DNA of 64,000 nucleotides from Fimenecus sp045543095 (lineage in GTDB: Bacteria; Bacillota; Clostridia; Oscillospirales; Acutalibacteraceae): positions 1 to 64,000 of the forward strand of contig JAZQMC010000001.1 in NCBI GenBank assembly GCA_045543095.1. Reading direction: 5' to 3'. The notes under the pieces were generated by a model. That model was not told the DNA's origin and did not search any database. It was given only the letters and a program-made list of their open reading frames with translations. The number at the start of each line of letters is the position of its first letter. The stretch's first letter is position 1. Shown here one piece after another: positions 25,394 to 34,543 of this stretch. A program made the position numbers and the translations under genes.

Positions 25394-26412
25394 TATATCA
25401 CCTTTATTTTAAATCCGCAGGCTCTGATTAAACGATTATACACCGCCAAACCCATTCCCTTTGTTTCGGGACAACGAGCATATACTTTTTTTGCACCCAT
25501 TTCGTCGAGTTCGCGTAAGGCATCGAATAATCTTGCACTCTGGCTGTATCCGTCATTTTCTTTGCCGTATTCAACGCTTGGGCAACTGATTTTTTCTCCT
25601 TCGCCGTCAAAGACCAATGCTGTAACATTATTTTCACCATCGCAAAGGAATTTAAAATCTTCAAAATTACTTTTTATGAGTGTTATGTCTGCTTTCGGTG
25701 CGTAATGCTTGTATTTCATACCCGGTGAAGATGCAATAGCACCTTCTTCCAATTTATTTAAAACAGCATCATCAACTACGATTTCACCTATGAGGGCAGT
25801 CATTTCTTCAAGTGTCACACCGCCCGGGCGGAGAAGTCTTGGCGGTTCTTCCGCAAAGGTGATTACTGTTGATTCCACACCGATTTCACAACTCCCGCCG
25901 TCAATAATCAGCGGAATTCTGCCGTTCATATCGTCGAAAACATATTTCGCATTTGTGGGGCTTGGACTACCCGAAAGATTTGCAGACGGAGCGGCAAGCG
26001 GACAACCGCACGCTTCAATTATTGCTCTCGCATAATCACTTTTTGGCATACGAATAGCAACTGTGTCAAGATTCCCCGAAACAACATTTGACACCTTGTG
26101 ACTCTTTTTCATAATCATTGTAAGAGGGGCAGGCCAGAAATTTTCAGCCATAATCTTGACTTTTTCGGGGATTTCAGCTACCAATGGTGCTAAATCCTCA
26201 AATTTTGCGATATGTACAATAAGTGGGTTGTCACTCGGTCTGCCTTTTGCCACAAAGATTTTCTTAACTGCATCTTCGTCGAGTGCATTTGCAGCAAGTC
26301 CATAAACGGTTTCGGTGGGAATTCCCACAACCTCACCGTCATTTATGAGCCTTTTTGCTTCCGATAACGCTCTTTCATATTCAGTTGTAATGTTAATTAC
26401 TACTGTATTCAT
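25393..26412 (-). CDS. tsaC: L-threonylcarbamoyladenylate synthase (Sua5 type)
   Basis: Makes threonylcarbamoyl-AMP, the first step of the universal t6A37 tRNA modification. The 339-residue length and a C-terminal domain after about residue 210 mark the two-domain Sua5 form. The YrdC domain shows GGVVGIPTETVYGLAANA-like GEVVGIPTETVYGLAANALD, KIFVAKGRPSDNPLIVHI, RMPKSDYARAIIEACGCPLA, APSANLSGSPSPT and GVESTVI. SPGMKYKHYAPKADI begins the Sua5 linker. Its first 20 bases overlap the end of the upstream membrane-protein gene. Confidence 0.94.
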   Translation of the reverse strand: MNTVVINITTEYERALSEAKRLINDGEVVGIPTETVYGLAANALDEDAVKKIFVAKGRPSDNPLIVHIAKFEDLAPLVAEIPEKVKIMAENFWPAPLTMIMKKSHKVSNVVSGNLDTVAIRMPKSDYARAIIEACGCPLAAPSANLSGSPSPTNAKYVFDDMNGRIPLIIDGGSCEIGVESTVITFAEEPPRLLRPGGVTLEEMTALIGEIVVDDAVLNKLEEGAIASSPGMKYKHYAPKADITLIKSNFEDFKFLCDGENNVTALVFDGEGEKISCPSVEYGKENDGYSQSARLFDALRELDEMGAKKVYARCPETKGMGLAVYNRLIRACGFKIKVI

Positions 26413-27244
26413 TTTCTATATATTCCTTTGCTACTCTGCAATCATACAGTTCAAAATTACCATTGGCTACTTGAAGCAATATGTTTGCATATTGAATTGC
26501 TTTTTCTTTGTCTTCACGTCTTTTATAGTGGTTAAAAATTGCAAAATATCGTGAAAACACTGCACTTTTACCAATGCGTTCAGCTAATTTCATATCATTT
26601 AAAACAACGGTTTCAAAATTTGGGTCATCAGTAAAAAATGAGTTAACAAAATAAGATTGGTTATCAATTAAATTGATAAGATTTAATTTTGCTAAACCTT
26701 TAGCAGAATCTTTGAATTCATAGGCTTTCTTTATATTGATTTTGTATTCTTCAAAATTTTCTTCATAAAGATTGAGAACTGCTTTGTTATAGAAAAAAGT
26801 TGCAGATATAAGCGGACTTGTTTCTGTGCCAAAATGTTTGAGAAACAATTCGTTTTCTTCTTTTGCTTGCTGAAAATGCCCTAAGTTTATTAAAAAGGCA
26901 ATTCTATTAGCACAAAGTTGTTGAATTTCCTTTTTGAACATTGGATTTAATGTGTTTAAAAGGTAGTCTGTTCTTCTGAGTGCTTCACCATTTTGCAATT
27001 CTTCCTGTGGTTGAACCGACAAAACAATTTTTGAATTCACTACTAATTTAGGGAAAAACAAAAATATAATGGTGGCAAGAACAAGAGTTACAAAAAGAGT
27101 AATTGTTTCAGAATAAATAGAGTTTAAAGAAACAATGAGTACAAGGAATGCAAGTAAAAGATAGATTGTGGAAGAAGCAAATTTAAATGCAGTTGGCTTA
27201 GTTATTGCAAACATTTCAAGTTTATTTATTTTAAAAGCTTTCAT
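26393..27244 (-). CDS. Membrane protein with TPR-like cytoplasmic domain (unknown function)
   Basis: Not recognised. The 283-residue protein has two hydrophobic helices at about residues 22-40 and 46-65, then a helical region with TPR-like spacing (FLINLGHFQQAKEENELFLK, FYNKAVLNLYEENFEEYKIN, then AKLNLINLIDN, and YKRREDKEKAIQYANILLQV). It is likely a peripheral scaffold on the inner face of the membrane. It lies between prfA (24 bases downstream of it) and tsaC (20-base overlap), so it belongs to the same transcript as translation genes without an evident link. Codon use is somewhat more AT-rich than its neighbours. Confidence 0.6.
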   Translation of the reverse strand: MKAFKINKLEMFAITKPTAFKFASSTIYLLLAFLVLIVSLNSIYSETITLFVTLVLATIIFLFFPKLVVNSKIVLSVQPQEELQNGEALRRTDYLLNTLNPMFKKEIQQLCANRIAFLINLGHFQQAKEENELFLKHFGTETSPLISATFFYNKAVLNLYEENFEEYKINIKKAYEFKDSAKGLAKLNLINLIDNQSYFVNSFFTDDPNFETVVLNDMKLAERIGKSAVFSRYFAIFNHYKRREDKEKAIQYANILLQVANGNFELYDCRVAKEYIENEYSSN

Positions 27245-27268
27245 AAAACCATCCTTTCAAACGCTTCA

Positions 27269-28339
27269 TCATTCATTTGCCTTTAATTTTTCTGCAGTAT
27301 CGGCGGTAATGAGTGCGTCAATAATTTCGTCGATGTCACCATTCATAATCTGCTCAATTTTATAAAGTGTAAGACCAATTCTGTGGTCACTTACTCGTCC
27401 TTGAGGGAAATTGTATGTTCTTATGCGTTCACTTCTGTCACCTGTACCAACCTGACTCTTTCTTTGACCTGCAATTTCAGCATCGTGCTTTGCTTGTTCA
27501 ATCTCTAAAAGTCGTGAACGAAGAACTTTGAGTGCTTTATCCTTGTTCTTATGCTGACTGCGTTCGTCCTGACACTCAACAACCATACCTGTGGGCAAGT
27601 GAGTAACACGGATTGCAGATGATGTCTTATTAACCTTTTGTCCGCCTGCACCACTTGAACGGAAAACGTCAATTTGTAATTCAGCAGGGTTAAGTTCAAA
27701 GTCAACATCCTCTGCCTCGGGAAGAACGGCAACAGTTACGGTAGATGTTTGTATTCTGCCTTGACTTTCAGTTTCGGGAACACGCTGAACTCTGTGAACA
27801 CCGCTTTCAAACTTAAAGCGTGAATATGCACCGTCACCGTCAACGCTGAAAATAACTTCCTTGTATCCACCTAATTCCGTTGGATTTTCTGAAAGAATTT
27901 CCATTTTCCAACCGCGTGCTTCCGCATACATTGTGTACATTCTGAAAAGTGAGTTTGCAAAAAGTGCAGCCTCTTCACCACCGGCACCACCACGGATTTC
28001 AATGATAACGTTTTTATCATCATTAGGGTCACGGGGAAGAAGAAGAATTTTAAGCTCTTCCCAACAAACATCAAGCTGTTCTTTTGCAGTTTCAAATTCC
28101 TCCTGCACCATTTCTTTGAAGTCCTTATCCATTCCGCCCTCGTCAAGCAACATTTTAGACTCCTCAAAGGTATCTTTGTAGCCTTTGTATTCACGGAATT
28201 TTTCAACAACAGGGGTTAACTGCTTTAACTCTTTCATAAGTTTTGTGTATAACTGCTGGTCACTAACTGTTGTAGGGTCGCAAAGCTGTTCATTTACTGT
28301 TTCAAATCTTGCTTCAATTCCTAATAATTTATCAAACAT
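27269..28339 (-). CDS. prfA: Peptide chain release factor 1
   Basis: Terminates translation at UAA and UAG. The 356-residue protein shows the RF1 arrangement: GVHRVQRVPETESQGRIQTS, where P-E-T is the codon-recognition PxT motif of RF1 (RF2 has SPF), and FRSSGAGGQKVNKTSSAIRV with the catalytic GGQ whose Gln is usually methylated. DRSERIRTYNFPQGRVSDHR is also typical. The start overlaps the DUF951 gene by eight bases. Confidence 0.96.
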   Translation of the reverse strand: MFDKLLGIEARFETVNEQLCDPTTVSDQQLYTKLMKELKQLTPVVEKFREYKGYKDTFEESKMLLDEGGMDKDFKEMVQEEFETAKEQLDVCWEELKILLLPRDPNDDKNVIIEIRGGAGGEEAALFANSLFRMYTMYAEARGWKMEILSENPTELGGYKEVIFSVDGDGAYSRFKFESGVHRVQRVPETESQGRIQTSTVTVAVLPEAEDVDFELNPAELQIDVFRSSGAGGQKVNKTSSAIRVTHLPTGMVVECQDERSQHKNKDKALKVLRSRLLEIEQAKHDAEIAGQRKSQVGTGDRSERIRTYNFPQGRVSDHRIGLTLYKIEQIMNGDIDEIIDALITADTAEKLKANE

Positions 28340-28529
28340 TTACCTGTTCCCCATCTCTAAAAACTTTCTTGATATTTTTTTCTATCTTAACCCTTGGCAC
28401 CATTACCTCTCGGTCACATTTTACGCAACGCACACGAAAATCCATTCCTGCACGAAGTACAAGGAATTGCTTACCGCCACAAGGGTGTTCTTTTTTCATT
28501 TCAAGAATATCATTAACTCTTATATCCAT
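28332..28529 (-). CDS. DUF951 family small protein
   Basis: A 65-residue protein: MDIRVNDILEMKKEHPCGG, then FLVLRAGMDFRVRCVKCDRE and VMVPRVKIEKNIKKV. The C-G-G and CxxC cysteines suggest zinc binding. DUF951 proteins have an SH3-like fold and unknown function; they are common in Firmicutes next to translation or chromosome-partition genes. I start at 28529, with GGTG six bases upstream; upstream in-frame ATGs at 28556 and 28541 lack a ribosome site. It overlaps prfA by eight bases. Confidence 0.85.
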   Translation of the reverse strand: MDIRVNDILEMKKEHPCGGKQFLVLRAGMDFRVRCVKCDREVMVPRVKIEKNIKKVFRDGEQVNV

Positions 28530-28582
28530 AATTTTCACCATTATATATGATACCATAAATGTCCAAAAAATAAAATACTTTT

Positions 28583-28611
28583 TTGCACTCTTTTCGCATA
28601 TTCTTTATTAT
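28583..28611 (+). promoter_or_regulatory. Promoter of the S1-domain gene
   Basis: TTGCAC (28583-28588) and TATTAT (28606-28611) with a 17-base spacer, 25 bases upstream of the start codon at 28637. Confidence 0.6.
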
Positions 28612-28636
28612 CAATTTTAAAATAAAGGTGATAATG

Positions 28637-29557
28637 ATGACAAAATATTACCCCGAGGGTGTTTTATTTGAAACAAGACAGAACAAAAAGCATATTGAAT
28701 CCCCCGCAATGCTGCGAGAGAGTTTTTTTGAAAACAGAATTTTAGAGGCAAGAGCTACTTTATGTGACCGCGACCATAATCTTCACGTGGATTTGGGCAG
28801 TGTGCACGGAATAATTCCCCGCGAAGAATGTGCAATCGGCATTGCAGACGGCAGTGTGCGTGATATTGCAATAATTTCAAGAGTGAACAAGCCCGTAGCC
28901 TTTAAGATTATAGATTTTATGGACGATTCGGGTATCCGCACTGCAATTTTAAGTCGTCGCCTTGTGCAAGAGGATTTTATGGCAAATTACATAAACAATC
29001 TTAAAGCGGGTGATGTGATAGATGCCCGCGTTACCCACAACGAGAGCTTTGGCTCGTTCTGTGACATCGGTTGCGGTATTTCAGCACTATTACCAATCGA
29101 CAGTATTTCAGTTTCACGAATACCCCACCCCGATGTGCGTTTTTCGGTTAATAAAATGATTAAAGCAGTTGTTAAAAGCATTGACGAAGCGGGCAGAGTT
29201 ACACTTTCTCATAAAGAACTTTTGGGAACTTGGGAAGAAAATGCACAGAATTTCAAGGCGGGGCAAACGGTTGGCGGAATTGTACGTTCAATAGAAAAAT
29301 ACGGCGTTTTCATAGAACTTGCCCCCAATCTTGCGGGATTAGCCGAATACACCGCTGATGTGCAAGAGGGTGAGTGTGCAAGTGTTTATATCAAAAGCAT
29401 AAATCCGGAAAAAATGAAAATAAAACTTGCCATTGTTGACAGCTTTCACGCCGATTATCCTCCGCAGAATACAAAGTATTTCTTTAAGGGTGAACATATT
29501 GACCGATGGCAGTATTCGCCGGACATTTCAGAAAAGCTCATTGAAACCGTATTTTAA
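28637..29557 (+). CDS. S1 RNA-binding domain protein (ribosomal protein S1-like)
   Basis: A 306-residue protein with probably three S1/OB-fold units: residues about 30-110 (LHVDLGSVHGIIPREECAIG), 125-195 (AGDVIDARVTHNESFGSFCD, then IGCGISALLPIDSIS) and 210-280 (AGQTVGGIVRSIEKYGVFIE, then LAPNLAGLAEY). Such proteins bind single-stranded RNA; it may be the organism's shortened S1 or a paralogue. I start at ATG 28637 with AAAGGTG upstream. The gene is divergent from the DUF951-prfA run and monocistronic. Confidence 0.85.
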   Translation: MTKYYPEGVLFETRQNKKHIESPAMLRESFFENRILEARATLCDRDHNLHVDLGSVHGIIPREECAIGIADGSVRDIAIISRVNKPVAFKIIDFMDDSGIRTAILSRRLVQEDFMANYINNLKAGDVIDARVTHNESFGSFCDIGCGISALLPIDSISVSRIPHPDVRFSVNKMIKAVVKSIDEAGRVTLSHKELLGTWEENAQNFKAGQTVGGIVRSIEKYGVFIELAPNLAGLAEYTADVQEGECASVYIKSINPEKMKIKLAIVDSFHADYPPQNTKYFFKGEHIDRWQYSPDISEKLIETVF

Positions 29558-29564
29558 TAAAATG

Positions 29565-29593
29565 TTGCAAAGTCAAATTCCTTATGATACAAT
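29565..29593 (+). promoter_or_regulatory. Promoter of the surface hydrolase gene
   Basis: TTGCAA (29565-29570) and TACAAT (29588-29593) with a 17-base spacer; the gene starts at 29625. Confidence 0.7.
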
Positions 29594-29624
29594 GAAAATA
29601 TCTAATTAGTTGGAGGATGTTTTT

Positions 29625-31364
29625 ATGAAAAAGGGATTTTTAAAAACATTATTAAGTGTAGTTCTTTCACTTTCATTGATGTTCGCAATGCTTGTTCCCT
29701 CTTTGGCGGTTGACGGTTGCGATTGTGGAAATGCACCCGTTGTTCAGGTACGTGGTATAGGTGAAACACTTTACGATGAAAACGGCAACGAGATTTTTTC
29801 CGCTGAAAATATTGTAAAGGGTATTTTACCTGAAATTCCGAAGCTTGCAGATTTCTTGATTTCACAAAATACTGATGCCTTTGTTTCTGCAGTTTCAAAT
29901 GCAGTAAAATCAATTTTTGGCCCTGTTTTATATGACAACAATATGAATCGCGACAGAGTTGTTACCGTTAACGGCTCAAACAAGCCCATTGAACAGTATA
30001 TGGATTTAGCAAATCCCGTGGGTAGTGAGCAAACACTTGCAGGTATGCTTTATGAAGAATTGGGCGAAAACCACTCATATCTTTTTATTTATGATTGGAC
30101 CGCAAATCCATTTGACATTGCAGAAGACCTTAACGAATTCATTCAAAATGTAAAAGAACAGTCAGGTCACGACAAGGTGTCTCTCTGTGCTGAAAGTATG
30201 GGCGGTTCAATGACTAACACATACCTTGCTCTTTACGGCTACGACGATGTAGAAACTGTTGTGATGTCAAACTCTGCCTTCAACGGTCTTGAAATGCTTG
30301 GTCAGTTATTTACAGGTAATCCTGATATTGATGGTGATGCACTTGCTCGCCTTATTTCACAGAGTATCCGCGGTAATGCAGAATATGAGTCACTTCTTGC
30401 ATATCTTCCGATTTTTGAGCAGTTAGCCCGTATGGCAAATGATATTTTTGCAATGGCTGGCGACAGAATGTATGAAGAAATTCTTATTCCTGTTTTTGGT
30501 TGTATTCCGTCTTTCTGGTCTTTAATTCCCGAATACAGTTACCTTGATGCAATGGATTATATGCTCGGTAACGCAGGTGATAATCTTAAAAACTTCGTAT
30601 CATCATATTATGATGTTGTTTTAAGCGGAACAGATGCAAGAGTTACTGAAATGGTTGAAAGTGAAGATGTAAACTATTTCAACGTTTCAAATTACAACAG
30701 ATATATCGCACCCGTAACTCCCTCTGCAAAGTGGAATAGTGACGGCGTAATAGAAACCTACAACACAAGTGGATTTGCAACTTGTGCAGATATGGGAACA
30801 ACTCTCGGTGACGATTATGTTCAGGCAGTCGATAACGGCAAGAATATGATTTCGCCCGACAATGTAATCGACGCTTCAACTTGTCAGACACCAATGCAGA
30901 CTTGGTTTGTTAAGAATTTAGGTCATATTTCATACAGAACAGATGACGGCACAGGCGAATTTTATATCTGGCTTTTAACTGCCGACGAGCAGTACACAGT
31001 TGAAAGTAATGAAAAATACCCGCAGTTTATGTATTATGACACTGAAACTCCAATGCTCACAACATTTGCAAAGGACGAAGTGCCCGAAAATAATGAAGGC
31101 AATGAGGGTAACGAGGGTACAGTAACACCACCCGAAAATAATGAGGGTGAAGAAAATAACGGTGGCGGCGAAAACAACGACAACGAAAATAATAACAATA
31201 ACAATACAAACAACGAAGAAAATAATAACACCGAAAATGTGGGCGATGCAGAAATCCCCGACACAAATATTTCAGTATTTGTAATTCCGTTTGTGTTTGT
31301 TGCAGTTATTGCATTGGCAATTTCAATGGTTGTAATTTTCAAACGAAAAAGAATTGAAGAATAA
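29625..31364 (+). CDS. Surface-anchored alpha/beta-hydrolase (lipase/acyltransferase-like)
   Basis: A 579-residue secreted protein. Residues 1-28 form a signal peptide (LLSVVLSLSLMFAMLVPSLA). The central part resembles alpha/beta-hydrolases of the lecithin:cholesterol-acyltransferase or lipase kind: VVQVRGIGETL near residue 40, LFIYDWTANPFD near 153, and the nucleophile elbow CAESMGGSMT with Ser191. A late LGHIS could supply the catalytic His. Residues about 485-545 are a low-complexity Glu/Asn/Gly linker, followed by one membrane helix and KRKRIEE, without an LPxTG motif. So it is tethered to the membrane and reaches through the wall. The substrate is unknown. TTGGAGGA precedes the ATG. Confidence 0.75.
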   Translation: MKKGFLKTLLSVVLSLSLMFAMLVPSLAVDGCDCGNAPVVQVRGIGETLYDENGNEIFSAENIVKGILPEIPKLADFLISQNTDAFVSAVSNAVKSIFGPVLYDNNMNRDRVVTVNGSNKPIEQYMDLANPVGSEQTLAGMLYEELGENHSYLFIYDWTANPFDIAEDLNEFIQNVKEQSGHDKVSLCAESMGGSMTNTYLALYGYDDVETVVMSNSAFNGLEMLGQLFTGNPDIDGDALARLISQSIRGNAEYESLLAYLPIFEQLARMANDIFAMAGDRMYEEILIPVFGCIPSFWSLIPEYSYLDAMDYMLGNAGDNLKNFVSSYYDVVLSGTDARVTEMVESEDVNYFNVSNYNRYIAPVTPSAKWNSDGVIETYNTSGFATCADMGTTLGDDYVQAVDNGKNMISPDNVIDASTCQTPMQTWFVKNLGHISYRTDDGTGEFYIWLLTADEQYTVESNEKYPQFMYYDTETPMLTTFAKDEVPENNEGNEGNEGTVTPPENNEGEENNGGGENNDNENNNNNNTNNEENNNTENVGDAEIPDTNISVFVIPFVFVAVIALAISMVVIFKRKRIEE

Positions 31365-31379
31365 AACCTGAATAAAATA

Positions 31380-31404
31380 GTAGGGCGGGGTCTTGACCCC
31401 GCCG
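31380..31404 (+). repeat. Interspersed palindromic repeat, GTAGGG family (copy 2), likely terminator
   Basis: A 25-base unit with arms CGGGGTC and GACCCCG, followed by ATTTTTATTATAATTTTT, so it can end transcription of the hydrolase gene. The same 25 bases recur in inverted orientation at 49856-49880. Confidence 0.75.
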
Positions 31405-31432
31405 ATTTTTATTATAATTTTTCCAAAACATC

Positions 31433-31461
31433 TTGAAAATAAGTCCAAATATAAATATAAT
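31433..31461 (+). promoter_or_regulatory. Promoter of galT
   Basis: TTGAAA (31433-31438) and TATAAT (31456-31461) with a 17-base spacer, 29 bases before the start codon. Confidence 0.75.
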
Positions 31462-31490
31462 TATAATAGGTAAATTTTGGAGGTTTTTCT

Positions 31491-32987
31491 ATGAATATTT
31501 ATGAAGCAATCAAATCTCTTGTGGCTTACGCAATAAGAGAAAACTTAATCGAAAAAGAAGATGAAATTTGGGCAGTGAACAGAATTCTTGAAATTCTGGC
31601 TATGGATAGTATTCCCGCTGATGTAAAAACAAACGAAAATGCAGAGCTTCAGGAAATGCTTAAAGTAATTCTTGATTATGCGGTTAAAAAAGGTCTTTGC
31701 GAAGATTCTGTTGTTTATAAAGATTTGTTCGACACAAAGGTAATGGGCGTGCTCACACCCCGTCCGTCAGAGGTAATCAAAAAATTCCACGCAGAATATG
31801 AAAAATCACCTAAAGATGCAACTGATTATTACTACAATCTTGCACTCAAGAGTGACTATATCCGTGAATACAGAATTAAGAATGATGTTAAATGGATTAC
31901 TCACACAGAATACGGTGACATTGACATCACAATTAACCTTGCCAAGCCCGAAAAAGACCCCAAGGCTATCGCTGCGGCAACAAAAATGGAACAGAGTTCA
32001 TATCCTACCTGTATGCTTTGCAAAGAAAATGAGGGTTATGCAGGCAGAGTTAATCACCCCGCTCGTCAGAGCCACCGCATAATTCCAATTTGCCTTGACG
32101 GTGTTGACGCTTTTATGCAGTATTCACCCTATGTTTATTACAACGAGCATTGTATCGTGTTTGACGATGCACATACTCCAATGAAAATTTCTGAACAGAA
32201 ATTCAGAAGACTTTTTGACTTCGTAAAAAAATTCCCCCACTATTTCCTCGGTTCAAACTCTGATTTGCCAATTGCGGGCGGTTCAATTCTCACTCATGAA
32301 CACTTCCAAGGCGGTAACTACACATTCGCAATGGCAAAGGCAGATTTTGATGAAGAAGTTACATTTAAGGGATACGAAGATGTTAAAGCGGGTATCGTAA
32401 AATGGCCTATGAGCGTTATTCGTCTTCAGGGTCAGGATACTGACAGAATTTGTACTCTTGCAGGCAAAATTCTCGCTACTTGGCGTGATTACACCGATGA
32501 AGAGGCATTCATTTATGCTCTCACCGACGGTGAAATTCACAACACAATCACACCAATCGCACGCTACACAGACGGTCATTATGAACTTGACCTTGTTCTT
32601 CGAAATAACATTACTACTGAAGAATACCCCGACGGATATTATCACCCACATCCCGAGCATCACCATATCAAGAAAGAAAACATCGGTCTTATTGAGGTTA
32701 TGGGTCTTGCGGTTCTTCCGGCTCGTCTTAAAACAGAAATGGCAATTCTTCGTGATGCAATTCTTGAAAACAAAGACATTAAAGCAGATGAACGAATTGC
32801 AAAGCACTATGACTGGACAGAGATGATTAAGGCAAAATACGGCGATATAAATGCTGATAACTGCGACGAAATTCTTCGCGATGAAATCGGACTTGTATTT
32901 ACTGCAATTCTCGGTCAATGCGGTGTGTTTGACAGAACAGAAGAAGGCAAAAATCAGTTCAAGAAATTTATCAACAGCGTAAAATAA
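31491..32987 (+). CDS. galT: UDP-glucose--hexose-1-phosphate uridylyltransferase (Firmicutes-type GalT)
   Basis: Exchanges UMP between UDP-glucose and galactose 1-phosphate in the Leloir pathway. The 498-residue size and sequence fit the second GalT family found in Gram-positives: YPTCMLCKENEGYAGRVNHP, then ARQSHRIIPI, YNEHCIVFDDAHTPM, LGSNSDLPIAGGSILTHEHF with the active-site His region, and YYHPHPEHHHIKKENIGLIE near the C-terminus. GGAGG lies nine bases before the ATG. Together with the NahK homologue it could also handle GalNAc-1-P or GlcNAc-1-P, as shown for the bifidobacterial pathway; that is inference. Confidence 0.95.
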   Translation: MNIYEAIKSLVAYAIRENLIEKEDEIWAVNRILEILAMDSIPADVKTNENAELQEMLKVILDYAVKKGLCEDSVVYKDLFDTKVMGVLTPRPSEVIKKFHAEYEKSPKDATDYYYNLALKSDYIREYRIKNDVKWITHTEYGDIDITINLAKPEKDPKAIAAATKMEQSSYPTCMLCKENEGYAGRVNHPARQSHRIIPICLDGVDAFMQYSPYVYYNEHCIVFDDAHTPMKISEQKFRRLFDFVKKFPHYFLGSNSDLPIAGGSILTHEHFQGGNYTFAMAKADFDEEVTFKGYEDVKAGIVKWPMSVIRLQGQDTDRICTLAGKILATWRDYTDEEAFIYALTDGEIHNTITPIARYTDGHYELDLVLRNNITTEEYPDGYYHPHPEHHHIKKENIGLIEVMGLAVLPARLKTEMAILRDAILENKDIKADERIAKHYDWTEMIKAKYGDINADNCDEILRDEIGLVFTAILGQCGVFDRTEEGKNQFKKFINSVK

Positions 32988-33005
32988 AAATTAATATAAA
33001 AACTC

Positions 33006-33042
33006 AAGTGCCCTGTCTGTTTTAAGACAAGGCACTTTTTTA
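33006..33042. terminator. Terminator between galT and the MATE gene
   Basis: Stem AAGTGCC-TGTCT with AGACA-GGCACTT around a GTTTTA loop, followed by TTTTTAATC. It overlaps the last bases of the convergent MATE gene. Confidence 0.85.
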
Positions 33043-34407
33043 ATCTTGTTTCTTCTTTTTTCTTTTTTCGTAAATAATGAAATATACTATGGTCTGTGCT
33101 ACAAAGGTTATTCCCCAAGAGATTGTGTACGACAGATAAAGATATTCGAGAGTGTGATATTCGGGAATCTGAAAAATTGTATAAATCCAACCAATTCTTA
33201 TTCCACATACACCCAACACAGAAATTATCATAGGTGCTAAGGATATTCCCATTCCGCGAAGTCCACCGCCCGAAACATCCATCATACCCAACAAGCAATA
33301 TGAAAGAGCAAGACATTTAAGCCTTAACAAACCGCATTCTATGGCTTCAGCAGAATCGGGCAGATAGATTTTAAGAAGATGCTCACCCGAAAGATAAACA
33401 CCTGTTGATACTATAACACCTATCACAAAAACGCAACCAAGACTTACAAGGAACACATTTTTTGCACGGCGGTAATTTCTTGCACCGATATTCTGTCCCG
33501 TAAAATTAAGTGTTGTTTGATGGAATGCATTAAGTGCCACAAACATAAAGCCTTCAATATTCAAAGCCGCCGCATTACCCGACATAACAATCTCGCCGAA
33601 TGAATTGATTGAGGATTGTATTATAACATTCGAGATTGAAAAGAGCGAGCTTTGAATACCCGCAGGTAAGCCGATTCTGATTATCTGCAACAATTCATCT
33701 TTATAAAACTTAAGTTTTGAAAGTTGAAGTCTGCAGGCATCTTCACGCTTTACAAGAGCAATTACCACAAGCACCGCCGAAACACCCTGCGAGATAGTTG
33801 TCGCAAGTGCTACACCCGCCACATTAAGATGAAAAGCCGTGACAAATATAACATTGAGTACCACATTGATTACACCCGCAATGGTTAAAAATATCAACGG
33901 AGATTTTGTGTCACCTGTGGCTCGCAGAATGGACGCACAAAAATTATATACAAGCATAAAAATTATGCCTGCGAAATAGATTTTCATATAAAGTGCTGAA
34001 AGCGGCAATACATTTTCAGGTGTGCTCATCCATTTAAGAAATGTTTCTGAAAAAGTTACACCGATTATTGTGAGCAAAACACCGCCCACAAGTGCCGTCG
34101 GGATAGCCGTATGCACCGCACGGTGAGCCTTTTTGCCGTCGCTGGCACCTAAAGCCTGTGCTACCGCAACACCCGTACCCACAGAAAGTCCCATAAAAAG
34201 ATTTACAATAAGGTTTGTTATTGACCCTGTTGCACCCACCGCAGCAACGGATATACTTCCACAGAACTGACCTACAATAACTAAATCTGCCGCATTAAAA
34301 AGCAACTGCAGAAGTCCGGTAAAAATAATGGGAATCGTATATGAAATTATATTGCGGAACAAGGGTCCGTTTGTCATATCAATATTTCTTTTTCTTGCAA
34401 GTGCCAA
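33040..34407 (-). CDS. MATE family efflux transporter
   Basis: A 455-residue cation-coupled multidrug or metabolite exporter with 12 predicted helices. Typical segments are PLFRNIISYTIPIIFTGLLQ near the N-terminus, NAADLVIVGQFCG, GLSVGTGVAVAQALGASDGK and the paired later half FGEIVMSGNAAALNIEGFMF, TLNFTGQNIGARNYRRAKNV. It ends in a basic stretch KRKKKKQD. It has its own promoter and terminators on both sides, so it is monocistronic. Substrate not predictable. Confidence 0.94.
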   Translation of the reverse strand: MALARKRNIDMTNGPLFRNIISYTIPIIFTGLLQLLFNAADLVIVGQFCGSISVAAVGATGSITNLIVNLFMGLSVGTGVAVAQALGASDGKKAHRAVHTAIPTALVGGVLLTIIGVTFSETFLKWMSTPENVLPLSALYMKIYFAGIIFMLVYNFCASILRATGDTKSPLIFLTIAGVINVVLNVIFVTAFHLNVAGVALATTISQGVSAVLVVIALVKREDACRLQLSKLKFYKDELLQIIRIGLPAGIQSSLFSISNVIIQSSINSFGEIVMSGNAAALNIEGFMFVALNAFHQTTLNFTGQNIGARNYRRAKNVFLVSLGCVFVIGVIVSTGVYLSGEHLLKIYLPDSAEAIECGLLRLKCLALSYCLLGMMDVSGGGLRGMGISLAPMIISVLGVCGIRIGWIYTIFQIPEYHTLEYLYLSYTISWGITFVAQTIVYFIIYEKRKKKKQD

Positions 34408-34448
34408 AATAAAAACTCCAATAACAAAAGGTTGATTTTTGCTTACTT

Positions 34449-34477
34449 ATTATACAACTGACATTCTGTATTTTCAA
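34449..34477 (-). promoter_or_regulatory. Promoter of the MATE gene
   Basis: Minus-strand TTGAAA (34477-34472) and TATAAT (34454-34449), 17-base spacer. Confidence 0.75.
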
Positions 34478-34493
34478 TATTCAAAAACCAAAA

Positions 34494-34522
34494 AAGTACG
34501 GAAAACATTATCCGTACTTTTT
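34494..34522. terminator. Terminator after the AAA/DUF4143 gene
   Basis: A perfect 12-bp stem AAAAAGTACGGA/TCCGTACTTTTT with an eight-base loop; T runs arise on either strand. Confidence 0.85.
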
Positions 34523-34543
34523 AGAATGTTTATATTTTATGTG

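Noticed and set aside
31034..31342. Long reverse-strand frame opposite the Glu/Asn-rich linker of the surface hydrolase
   Set aside because: It is a low-complexity Leu/Ser/Phe-rich mirror of the GAA/AAT repeats and has no ribosome site.
32283..32918. 211-codon reverse-strand frame inside galT
   Set aside because: Cys/Phe/Val-rich composition typical of antisense frames; galT on the plus strand is well conserved.
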